From assembly GCA_025201375.1 (NCBI GenBank), contig JAIWZP010000084.1, positions 29,578-93,577 on the forward strand: a DNA stretch of 64,000 bases, given 5' to 3'. Of this stretch, positions 1-10,306 are shown piece by piece. A program made the translations under genes and the position numbers. A model generated the notes under the pieces. It saw nothing but the letters and a program-made list of their open reading frames with translations. It was not told the origin of the DNA and ran no database searches. This stretch comes from Gongronella butleri (Eukaryota > Mucoromycota > Mucoromycetes > Mucorales > Cunninghamellaceae). Within the stretch, counting starts at the first letter, position 1; every line of letters begins with the position of its first letter.

Positions 1-66
1 GATTTGCACTGACAAAAAAAAACATTTGGTGGAATCGAGGCCAAAAGGAAAGGGGAAAAGCGGCCG

Positions 67-3000
67 CTAAAAGTCATCCTCGTCGGTTGTGTAGACTACG
101 GGAGAAGAAAAATAAAAAATGTTAGCATAGACTCGCTTCAATTTCCTTTTTTTCTTAAAAAAAAAAATATATATTTTACCTTCTTCACCACGCTTGCGGC
201 GCTCCATGCGCTCCTTCTTCTTCTTGCGCTTTTCTTTGGAGGTGAGTGCGGCCTTTTTCTTGACGGCCTTGACGACGTTTCCTTGGGCATCGACCTGATC
301 CTCTTCTTCCTTTTCGTCGATTTTGGTGGATCCGTTGCCGGTGACCCAGTTGTGGCCGGATGCGACGAGGTGGCCATTGTCGACCTTCCAGACTTCGGTG
401 CAGAGGGCCTCTGAGAACTCGCGATTGTGGGTGACGATGACGACGCCGCCGCCATAGTTGCGGATGGCGGTGGCGAGGGCGCCGAGGGACTCGCGATCGA
501 GGTAATTGGTGGGTTCATCGAGGACGAGCATGTGCGGGCGATTCCACATGGCGGCGCCAATGACGAGCTTGACCTTTTGGCCGCCGGAGAGACCACGGAT
601 GCGCGAGTGGGTGGCGAATTCGGCCTCGAGGCCGACCTCGGTCAGATGCTTTTCAATTTCGCGTGCGGTCAGGGGGCGATTGAGGCCCAGCTTGGCGGCC
701 TCCAAGGCATCGACCTCGGCAATCTTTTTGGCGAAGCCCATGTTCTCGAGTTTTTGACGCGAGATCCACGTATTGTCGACAGATGAGCGGCCAACCCACG
801 ATACCTCGTACTCGTACGATTGCTTGAGCTTGCGGCGACCGACCAATTCGTCCACAACGCGCTTCTCGCCTTCAATGATGAATTCCTTGGTCATCTGCTT
901 TTCTTCTTCCTCAGTGATGATGCGATCCACCTTTTCCAGCTCCTCACGGTCCTCGCCTGTCGCATAGCGCCATTGGATGTACTCGTTGGGCGTGCTGTCC
1001 AGGTGCTTTTCAATGTGATGGAACGCGTGCTGCGCCACGTACGCAATGCGCAAATTCGGATGCTTCCACACCGTGCCAATCTCAGACTCGATCTCGCCCG
1101 TCAAAAGCTTGATCAGCGTCGATTTGCCTTTAAAAATGAAAGAAAATGAAAAAAAAAAAAAAAATAGTGAGCCGATTGCCCCCTCGTTTTGATTTTGCGA
1201 TTGCCCATTGCTGTGATTTGCACATTGCCACTGTTTTGAAAGCAATTGACCTTTTTTTTTCTTATTTTTACTTTTTTCTTTTTTTCTTTTTTAAAATATA
1301 CTTACCAGCGCCATTGGGTCCAATGACGGCGACCCGAGAGGACAGGGAGCACTGCATGGTGATGTTGATGAGCTGCTTGCGATCCGTGTTCGGGTATTGG
1401 AAGTCGACGTTCTTCATCTTGAGGATAGCGCGTTCCTTTGTCTTGATGCCTTCCAAAAAGCCGGGCTCGGGGAAGTTGAAGGAGATTTGCGCGGCCTCGA
1501 GCGAGTAGTACGACGCGGCCTTTGGCACCTTTTTCACAAATTCCGACAGATTGCCCTTGTAGCGTTTGAGCTTGTAATTGCCCTCGTAGTGGATGATGTC
1601 TGAGCACACGTGGTCGAGGAAGCCCGAGTCGTGCGACACGATGATGGACGTGACCGTCTTGAGCCCAAGCAAATAGTTCTCGAGCCAGGCCACATTGACC
1701 ACATCCAAGTGATTGGTCGGCTCATCGAGCAACAAAATGTCGGCATTCATCAACATGGCGCGCGCAAGAGCCAATTTCATCTTCCAGCCGCCAGAAAGCG
1801 AGCCAATTGGCATCTTGGTTACCATCTGCTCCGTAAAGCCATAGTCGCGCAAGATCTGCTTGACTTGGTCCTTGTCCTTGGTCTCGACACCGTCCGATTC
1901 GATGATAAAATCAACAAGACCCGTGTCTGCTTGCGACCCGTCAATGTCGTGCTCCACGTACACCGTCTTTAGCACCGATTTCGGAGGGAAGCCTTCCACC
2001 TGTTCATTGGCAATGGCACGCATCAGCGTCGATTTGCCTAAAAAGAAGGGATATTTTATGAAAAACGGCTCAAAAAGAAAAAAGAGTGCCCTTTTGCTAT
2101 TTTTTCTTTTTTTTCCAATTCATTTTTTTTTCATTTTTTTCATTTTTTTCATTTCTTTTAAAAAATAATTACCGCAGCCATTGGCGCCACAGAGACCATA
2201 GCGACGACCACGCTTGAGACGGAGCGCGGTGCGATTGAGCAAGATTTTGGCGCCGTAAGCGAGTGAGAATTCGCAATTGCAAAGCTCCTCGCCCTCGTCG
2301 TCGGATTCCTCGTCGGGGTCGTGGATGGCGACGGCCTCTTCGCATGTGGCGAGGGCGGCAAGGGCGAGTTTCTCGGCGTGCTTGTCGTGTTCGGTGCCAT
2401 ACTCCTCGGAATCGCGTCCGGTGACATAAAGCCAAGTGGCGGCATGAGGCCCAATGGCGTCAATCCAGAGCTCGCGGCCAAAGGACTTGCTGAGGACCAT
2501 GGCAAGGGACAATTCGATCATGTACCTGCGAATGGGGCTGTAAAAACCCTCGAGCTTGGTGGGCATGAGGTGGTCCAGGGTCTTTGTGACCTTGTCGCGC
2601 TTCTCGTCGCCGGTGAGCACCTGGATGTTGCCGCCTCCGACGCGCTTGAGCGTCTCGAGGGCCTTTTGGACTTGGCTGCGGCATTCGGGGTCGGCCACCA
2701 CATCTTGGACATGTTCAAGCGCAGGCAAGAGCAATGGAAGGAAGGGTGCGGCCACATCGGGATCGTCCACGAGTTTACACATATTGTCAATGATGACGGC
2801 GGCCTTGCGCTTGATGGGCGTTTGGCGTTCTTTAAGTCCTCGACCAAGCAATGGCACCATTAGAGCCAGCGTACCACTATCGACTTCTTGAACAAAAGTG
2901 GTGGCGCCCAATTGGTGGATGGTCTCGGGCACGTTCTCCGGGTGGTTGATACACTCAATGACCGCAGGGATAAATCGCTCCACGTCCTTGTTGTCCAAAA

Positions 3001-3712
3001 GACTCGTCACCTTGGTCATGCAAGCGGTTGCGCCCTTTTTCACGTCAATCTTCGTGTCCCACATGCAGTCCGACACAACAGGGATGATGTCCGGAATACA
3101 CGCCTTGAGCTGCTCAGGGTGAAGATCCACCAGCTTCTCAATCAATTGCAAAGAAAGCATCTTGGTCTGCCACTTCTTCGAATTCTCCAGTCCTTCGAGA
3201 CAATGGATCACCACAAATCGAGTAGCCACCGGATTCAGCGTGCCAATCATCGCATACGCTTGCTTGGCCGACGCTTCCTTGACGTCCTTGCTCTTGTCCG
3301 CTTGGAAATCCAATAGAGGCGTCAAAAGCGAAATCAGATGCGGCTCAAGCGACCCATGCAAAAACGCATTCGCTTCGATCAGCTTGCCCAACAATTCAAG
3401 CACCGCCAGCACATTGTTGGCCTTGGGCTTCTTGGCGTACAGCTCCGCCGATAATGCAGGGTACAAATGGCATGTCTTGAGCGATTGGATCCCATACTCG
3501 CCCAAAAAGCCGCTGAGCTTCTCCACAATGTCGCTGCGCTCCTCAGCACTCTCGGTCTTGAACAATTTCGTCAACAGGTCCTTGGCTTCCTTGGCTTCAC
3601 CATCATTGATGCGGCATCGCTTCACTTTGTGATACTTTTCGAGATTGAGGCGATGAATCAGATCGGCATGACCAGCCGCTTGCGCTGCAGAGGTAAGAGG
3701 CGTGTTTGACAT
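67..3712 (-). CDS. TEF3: Translation elongation factor 3 (eEF3, ABC-F ATPase)
   Basis: Ribosome-bound ATPase of fungal cytosolic translation that helps eEF1A deliver tRNA and releases E-site tRNA. Exons in transcript order are 3712-2173, 2037-1306, 1127-180 and 95-67, giving 1082 aa (yeast about 1044). The N-terminal 400 or so residues are HEAT-like helical repeats. ABC domain 1 has Walker A GANGCGKST near residue 510 and signature [11 protein letters not shown] domain 2 has Walker A GPNGAGKST near residue 755, signature LSGGQKVK, Walker B LVLDEPTN, and the inserted chromodomain-like segment ([10 protein letters not shown]) typical of eEF3. The C-terminus is a Lys-rich tail ending in DEDDF. 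The start is the first ATG of the HEAT exon. Introns 1 and 2 cut the two P-loops at the same nucleotide. Identification is from family motifs; splice sites are inferred from GT/AG and frame. Confidence 0.96.
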
Positions 3713-3972
3713 GATCGATCAATCAATGACAAAAAAAAAAAAAAAACAGGGAGGGGGTGAAAGAGAAAAGAGAAAAAAAAAAAAGAAAAAAGAAAAAAAT
3801 GACATTGGTGGGCAATCTATAACCGGGGGTGTGGATCGAGAAAAAAAAAATCATGCAACTCGTCAACGCTGGAGCGTGTGTGTGGGCGGAAGAACAAGCG
3901 GAGAGCGGAGTCGGGGGCAAAAGTGGCGTTGCAAAACTAGCGCAATGACACGAATGGCTGGCAACTTTTTTT

Positions 3973-5983
3973 TTATTTCTTTTCGACATGGGTTTGGTCA
4001 TGCTGCTGCTGCTCCATCATGATTGAATAAATCGCCTTGGCAACGCCGCTGTCTAAACCTAAATCACTAAGGAATTCGCTACTTGGATCATCATGAGATG
4101 GTGTGGACGTGATCATCGCAGCAGCATCGTCCTTTGTGGGCGTGCCATTGCGACTTGCTGACCGTGAGATGAGCGTCGTGGATGGTGTGGGGCTGGAGAT
4201 GGAAGACGACATGACGGGCGCAACAACATCATACGCGACCCGACCTGACGTGATAAAAGCCGATTTCGCTGCATTTTCAAGTGATGGTTTGGGGACAATG
4301 GTGCGTGACGAGGACGAGGACGATGCTTGCTGCTGCTGCTGCTGTTGTTGCTGTTGTTGCTGCTGTTGTTGCTGCTGGGCCTGCTGCTGCTTCACCTCGG
4401 AGGGTATAAATGGCTTGTTGTCCTTGACATGCTTCAGCACATAGACCGGATTAAGCTTGGCCTCCTTGAGCTTCTGTGATATTCGTAGCGGCTTCTCGTC
4501 GTATCCCAATTGGCGCTCTAACGCGACAGTAAAAAAAAAAAAAGGAGATGAACACCTTACCATTGGCCCCCCTTGTCATTTTTTCCCATGCCAATGACTC
4601 GCGCCCTCGCCCAATTGGCCCCCTCGCCTACCCCCCATTGCCTCTTTTTTTTTTATACCTTGTATATTGTCATTTGTGCCGAATTGAATCCAGAGCGAGT
4701 ATTGCCGCCAGTCGTCAACAACATTGTATTTCTTGAGTGCGGACGAAATCACCTTGGAACACGGATCATCCAGCAAAAGCCGCACGTTTTTCGACGATTC
4801 GAGGTCCACCTTGCTGCTGTTGGCAATCTTCTCGCCGTACACCTTGATCGCACCACCGTCATTGATCGTCACGTTCGGCTTGGTCTATCCATTACAAAAA
4901 AAAAATGTAAATAAAAAAATGATGAGATCCCCTTGGCCAATTGGCCATTTGGCGCGCGTCCAATGGAACACGCTGTGACCACGTACATCATCCGTGTAGC
5001 CCTTTTCAGGATTGTGAAAGTAATCAGGGGTGTGCGACGCGCTTGGAGGTGTTAAAATGTGAAGAGACTTGATATTGCTGCTGCCGTGGCCGTGCATCTT
5101 GGATTTGTCCACATCGAACGAGGGAAGCGGCTGAATCGCGCACAAACCAAAACAAAAAGGTGAGTCGACGGACGCGTCCCTTGCCGTCTCAAAATACGCA
5201 TTCGCGCGTATTTTACCTTTTTGTCCTTTGCGAATTTCCAAAATTGCGTCATGTCGTCACGCATCTTGTTCATCTCCATGGTGATACGCTCCAATTCATC
5301 CGTCAACTTCCGCAAATGGTTGTCTATACAACAAAAAATATAGCAATTTGAAAGAAAAATGAGCGCATGGACCTCTCAAAGAAAAAAATTGTCGGTTTGC
5401 CGGTGTCTACCTCGATCCTGAAAGGCGACCTCGATCTTGCGGTAATCAGCCATGCCATTGGGGCCGAGATAGTCCTAGAAAAAGCTCGTGAATTGGCGGT
5501 ATTGGCGCGTATGGGGCCAAAATTTTACATTTTCATAGAGTGCACCTAGGTAAAAAGAAAGCAAAAAGGCAATGACGACGGGTGAGTGAGCAGGCGAGAA
5601 TGGTGACAAAAGCACGACGACCAGCATCAAGAAAGCTTACTTGGAGGGATATAGTCCCATTCGTTGACGGGGAGCCGCTGCGAGGTCTTGAGGACATAGA
5701 TATGCTTGAGAATGTCCATTCGCTGGCCAACCGAGTGCACTGACAGGTCCTTGAGCGTGTCGTGGTCCAGATTGATCAGCACGTCCCCAGTAATACCTTG
5801 CTCTACAGAGCAAAAAAAAAAAAAAAAAAAAAACGAGTGAGCAACGCAAAAAGTGTAGTAAAAGAGCGATAAACGAGCGACAAGCAGTCTTGTACCTTTA
5901 AATTGCATCTCAAAGCACGTGTAGCCAATGGTGCTAAGCCATTTGGTTACTCTATTCACGTCCCAAACCAGCACACTGTCCAT
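3973..5983 (-). CDS. STE50: Ste50-like SAM / Ras-association adaptor protein
   Basis: Probable adaptor linking a Ste11-type MAPKKK to membrane Cdc42/Ras-type GTPases. Exons: 5983-5896, 5802-5641, 5545-5529 (17 nt), 5474-5411, 5323-5217, 5130-4987, 4884-4659, 4517-3973; 450 aa. Residues 1-80 form a SAM domain (VTKWLSTIGY, then GDVLINLDHDTLKDL). A short coiled coil follows at about 110-145 (LTDELERITMEMNKMRDDM). Residues about 195-300 resemble a Ras-association domain (VRLLLDDPCSKVISSALKKY then LGYDEKPLRISQKLKEAKL). A polyglutamine run of mixed CAG/CAA codons (plus-strand 4325-4392) precedes a Ser-rich tail. SAM then RA is the Ste50 order; yeast Ste50 is 346 aa, so this one is longer. The start is the first ATG before the SAM domain; a 5' non-coding exon is possible because an AG acceptor lies just upstream. 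Confidence 0.85.
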
Positions 5984-8283
5984 TTGTCTATTGGAAGTAA
6001 CGGGAAAAAAGAAAAAAAAAGGGCAAATGAATGGGAAATGGAGATGGCGGGGCGACACAAAAGAAGAAGAAAATCGGACCTTGAAATTTATCATTGAGAC
6101 TCGCCTGCCTTCCAGGGCGAATCTTATAGAGACCTCGCAGACAAACAAAAAAAAAAAAAAAAAAAAAAAAAAAACTTGAAATGCCAAATTCAATCTAATT
6201 CGACTTGCGTAAAAAATTGATACTGTTGCATGACGATGAATACAAAACATCAGCCTCACAAATGACTGATGAATCGGCTCCATCAAAGCATAAATGGACG
6301 TGTCAAACACGAGGTCTTGAATTTTTGAACAATTAATTGCTTTTAAAACGTTTAAACACGAATTATCAGGGACGAACTATAGTTCCAACTCTGCGACTCA
6401 TCATCATCTCACTGGTGCAGTCTTTGTTTTGTTGCTGTAAGCTGCAATTCAGCGACAAATGACCAAAAAGCAGTAATAAAAACATTTATCGCCATCTTCT
6501 CAATGATCATGTCAATTACCCACTTTTTTTTGTACTGAGTGTAATTGACAGGCATAGAAAGTGGATGTAATAAGTGTAAAAGTAAGCCGTCTAAAGAATC
6601 GGACCACAATGCATTAATAAAGTATTTAAAAAGGCATAAATTTGAGATTGTTGGCGTTCCAGCAATATGACTTGCCGATATGAGCCTTTGAATTGGTGCC
6701 CTATGTCTCTATCATCTTATGGTTCAAGTTTGGGGTCATTTTGACAAATGCATCCTAAAGTAGCCTTAGTGAATGTCAATTTTGATAAAAAAACAAAAGT
6801 GAGTGACATATGCCACCTAGGCACCGCATAACGCCAAAACGCGTCCAAACGTAAGCTTGTGGGCTGGAATAATCGAGTAGGATTCAACGCGCAGCTGACA
6901 CGAGCTTTGGGAGTCCAGCAAACGCAAATCCAAAAATCAGCCGTGTCGAGCATCCAGACGAAAATTAAAATTATGGGTCTCCAGAATTGCACCAAACTTA
7001 CTTCCAAGATAAGAGGCATGGAGAAACCACGGAAAATGTCAAAAAAGAGAACGATCCATCTGCTCTGTGACGAGCAATTGAAGATTTCGGATTTTATTTC
7101 AACCGCAAATTGCAATGGAAAAAAGCGTCCATAGAGCCTCTCCAACGCGTCTATTAGCAAGATATGCCCCTGGAGTATGAATTTGATAAGAAACAGACGC
7201 GCGTAACTCGACGCTTGACGCACTTGATCACGCGCGAAAATTGCCTCTGACTTTTGAAACCGCGCCAAATATGCAAAAAAGCGCTTTTTTCATAGATCAC
7301 TAATGCCCACGCGGCCACAGATCTCCCAGGGTGGGATCATTCGTACGAGCGCCCTGTGAACAACTGATCCAAAGCGTAAATCACCTTGTAGGTAATGGAG
7401 GTGACGGAAAACAGCCCAAATTCAATAAAAATGCATTAACTGCGACTTTCTAGTCAATGGGCTAATACTTGTTCATTTTTCCTGCACTGCGGGCGACGAT
7501 GATTGCCAAGGCTCAATGTTTAGCACGCTTGGCACGCATCAGCTCAAACGTCATTGAGTAAAGCCATGGAAAAACAAAAGGCACCTTTTTTGGCGACTGC
7601 TAGTATTACAGTGACCCGATCGTTCTTAAATTTGGACCAATGCTCGCTCAGAGACACTGGAAACACTACATCAAGTTTGAAATTCTTTTCTCTGCCCTTA
7701 GGGAAGACCCGATGAAAAAAAAAATCAAACCCGAGAAGTTATTTACCCTTTTGCCTGCAGAATCAAATTAGTAGACCTCTCATTCCACGCGTTCTTTTGC
7801 AGCAGAGTTCACGTCCATGCAGCGTGATCCGCAAATCAAGGAATTGCAGCAGGGGACGAAATGCAATTGTTGGCTTTTTGTGATTTTTCTTGGTAGAGCC
7901 TAAATTTCCATCTCACTTCTCGCTGCAGTGTGAATATTTATCTTGTTTATCATGGAATTTGCCTTGTTGCACTTGAAGAGACGCTCCATGGCGGCAATTC
8001 TTGCCGTTCGTATCATAATCGCCAATTGAGTCTGCTAGAAGGTGAATCAAAAGTAAATGGTCACACAACTGGGCCTTTTCTAGGCTTCCATCGCCAAAAG
8101 ACTCGCGCCCCCCGTCGTCCGTGTGTTATTTCAGGCTCAAGCAAGATCCACTCTTATGCGCTTGCCGCATATTTGCGAGCATGAGGCTGTTTGAAGCGCG
8201 TCGCGTTGTCAATTGCACTATTTCCGGGTTTGGGTGCCAAAAAACATGACTGATATATAGTACAAGATCCTTTTTATTCGAAC
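5984..8283. other. Gene-free spacer of about 2.3 kb
   Basis: No gene model is supportable here. It holds homopolymer-rich sequence close to the Ste50-like gene (A-runs near 6145-6175), AT-rich unique sequence, and one copy of interspersed repeat A (6865-7225). The open frames present are short and show neither conserved motifs nor splice logic. Confidence 0.6.
6865..7225 (+). repeat. Interspersed repeat A, copy 1
   Basis: About 360 bp resembling 48880-49225 in the same orientation. Shared blocks include gaattgcaccaaacttac, tccatctgctc followed by tgacgagcaat, and ggattttatttcaa / ggatttattttcaa, in the same order and spacing. By eye I estimate roughly two thirds identity. No terminal repeats or reading frame were recognised, so its class is unknown. 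Confidence 0.75.
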
Positions 8284-8726
8284 CTAGGCTCGCAAATGGG
8301 ATAAATCAATAGGGAAGGCTGCCACAATTGAAAAAAAACAATGAGTGAAAGATAAAAAAAAAAAAAAAAGGTGAGTGACCATGTTCTTTGGGCTAATTCA
8401 GGTGAGGAATTGATGTTCTTACAGCAGCCGGTCTCTGCGCCAGTGGGATATCTTTTGAGTCTCTTTTCAAATGGCGGTGGTGCCGGGAATTCGCGCTGCG
8501 AGTGGAATGTCCACTTGCCGGCCTCGGTTTGTGGTGGCTCCGGGATGTCGATATCCAGCGTGCGATACGAGGGCTGCACGTTGATGGTCGACATGCGGTT
8601 CAGAGGCGACGAAATGGTCGGCGAGGACGCGTAGTTGTCTTGTCGCACAGATGGCGACGAAGTTGCGAGGCTGCGTCGCGCATCCGGACGCGCAGGTGGG
8701 GGTGGGGGAGGGCCGCGTCGTGACAT
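8284..8726 (-). CDS. Short WIP/verprolin-like protein (WASP-binding C-terminus)
   Basis: Two exons, 8726-8423 and 8318-8284, encode 112 aa. The protein starts MSRRGPPPPPPARP, continues with a Ser/Pro-rich stretch, and has the segment GKWTFHSQREFPAPPPFEKR near residues 70-90. That segment resembles the WASP-binding motif at the C-terminus of WIP and verprolin (aromatic-x-F-H followed by a PPPxP/PPPPF run). Family members with this motif bind the WH1 domain of WASP/Las17 and regulate Arp2/3-driven actin assembly. The usual N-terminal actin-binding WH2 motif of WIP is absent, and the protein is far shorter than verprolins (several hundred residues). Either a mini-paralogue, or 5' exons are missing from my model. 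The C-terminus SFPIDLSHLRA comes from the 35-nt last exon. Confidence 0.65.
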
Positions 8727-8827
8727 TGTGTGCGAAGAAGCGTGACAAAGAGTATGATAGAAAAGAAAACAAATTGACGAAAAGCGCTGAATAAAACAAG
8801 AAAAAGGCCACCATCCTGCCCCACTTG

Positions 8828-8952
8828 CTATTTTTGGGTGCCAGCGGAATTGCGCAACTCTTGGCCATGAGCGGCACTTGAATTGCTGCGGCACACATCC
8901 CTCAAAAATTCGTGCAAATTTTTAAATTGCCATTCCTCATCGTACACTTGGC
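8828..8952 (-). pseudogene. Possible orphan terminal exon of an unidentified gene
   Basis: After a clean acceptor (gtgtttctag) an open frame of 40 codons runs to a TAG. It begins QVYDEEWQFKNLHEFLRD and is coding-like in composition. No upstream exon in a compatible phase was found on the minus strand, and the sequence beyond is repeat-like, with short TACAGTA/ATAC motifs. It may be the 3' remnant of a gene whose 5' part was lost, or an exon of the neighbouring WIP-like gene that I could not connect. Not recognised as any family. Confidence 0.3.
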
Positions 8953-10306
8953 CTAGAAACACGAAATAAAGCTTAATCGAAAGCTGTGAAATGCAGCTTT
9001 TTTACAGTATTATAGGAAGTACAGTATATTAAATTTCTCTCCGCCCAACAGCAAGCTTTGAAGTGATGAGAACGTACCGGTAAATGTGATAAAGAAAAAC
9101 GGCAGCAACTTTCACGTGTTTGTTCATCATTTGTCACATTTTGAGTCATTTTCATTCATGCGAATCCTGTATCGCTCTAGAGCCGCTTCATGACTTGACG
9201 TCAGCTTCTTACTGTAGTTCTTAGTTCTTACGTACTCAGCCACTCTAAAATCTGAACAGAATATACGGTACAGTATGATAAAAATTTCACGAGTGCAGCA
9301 GGCTGGGGCAAGATGGCGGGCGGCGCGAAGTAGACGATGCGTCCAAATGCCAAATGCCAAATAAAAAACGCGTCGAATTTCGCACTCCGACGATCTGTTG
9401 TCTAAAATTGTTTTGCTGTCACCTAGTGCTGCGCAAACAATGCAGCCCATCAGATGCCAAAAAATCCAAATTTTTATGATTTTTCGCGCAGTGATCTTGT
9501 TGTCTTGATCTTGTTGATCATCTTCTGCTGCACTGCTGGAGAGCTGGACTAGAAATGCTAAAGGACGAAGAAGGGGACCAGACCCAAGCAGGAGTTTTAA
9601 AAATTTACAGTATACGGTATGAATGAACAATTTCGTAAAAAATTCAAATTTAAAATTATGATTTAAATGCAGTATGATACAGTATCCAACCAGCCTCCTC
9701 TGTTCAATTCCATTCTCCTCGCCGTGGTTGAATTCGGAGTTTCAGACGTGGTGCGGACGGCGGGCGCCCTATTGGGACTCGGGGAATCCTGGATGTTGTG
9801 ACTGCTAGCTTGTGAAACGTGAAAAATGGGGTTTGCGCTTTTTTTTTGGGAAAAAGACACATGGTCGTGGTCCCAATTCTTTCCATTTTTGGTCAAAAGA
9901 AGGAGACCCGGGTGTGTTTCTCCTTTTTTTTTATGATACAAAAAAAAAGGAGCCAGCAGGAATTCCGGTGCACATTGCAATACGTAAAAAATGCCAATCA
10001 ACGATTTACTGTACACGCACGTTGCATGCCGCGAATCGGATGCGTCCCATGCGTTTAAAAGTCAGCACATGCATGCGCTGCCCCCAAGCCCCAATAAGGC
10101 GCGAAAAAATAAAGGAGGGAATCTATAGCGCTTCGGTGTTTATTAAAGGATCAGCGAGAAAACAACGAGAAAAAAATACGTAAACAATCAAATCAAATGC
10201 TAGCGGGGAGAAATGGAGTCAAGGGGGGAGAGGGGGAGCAAGGAAAAAAAACAAGAGGGGAAAAAATGCAAATGGTGGCAAAAGAGGATGCGTTGTTGCT
10301 CAGAGT
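8953..10306. other. Gene-free spacer with short palindromic motifs
   Basis: No gene found. The stretch 9000-9700 contains several ACAGTAT/GATAC motifs (for example around 9010, 9275, 9610 and 9672). These are the same motifs seen in the repeat-rich regions further along the window. The part next to the deacetylase stop is A/G-rich. Confidence 0.5.

Noticed and set aside
427..1149. Open frames on the plus strand opposite eEF3
   Set aside because: They are antisense shadows of a GC-rich conserved gene and show no family motifs.
6717..7268. 183-codon minus-strand frame rich in hydrophobic residues
   Set aside because: It overlaps repeat A, whose second copy does not keep the frame open, so it is likely fortuitous.
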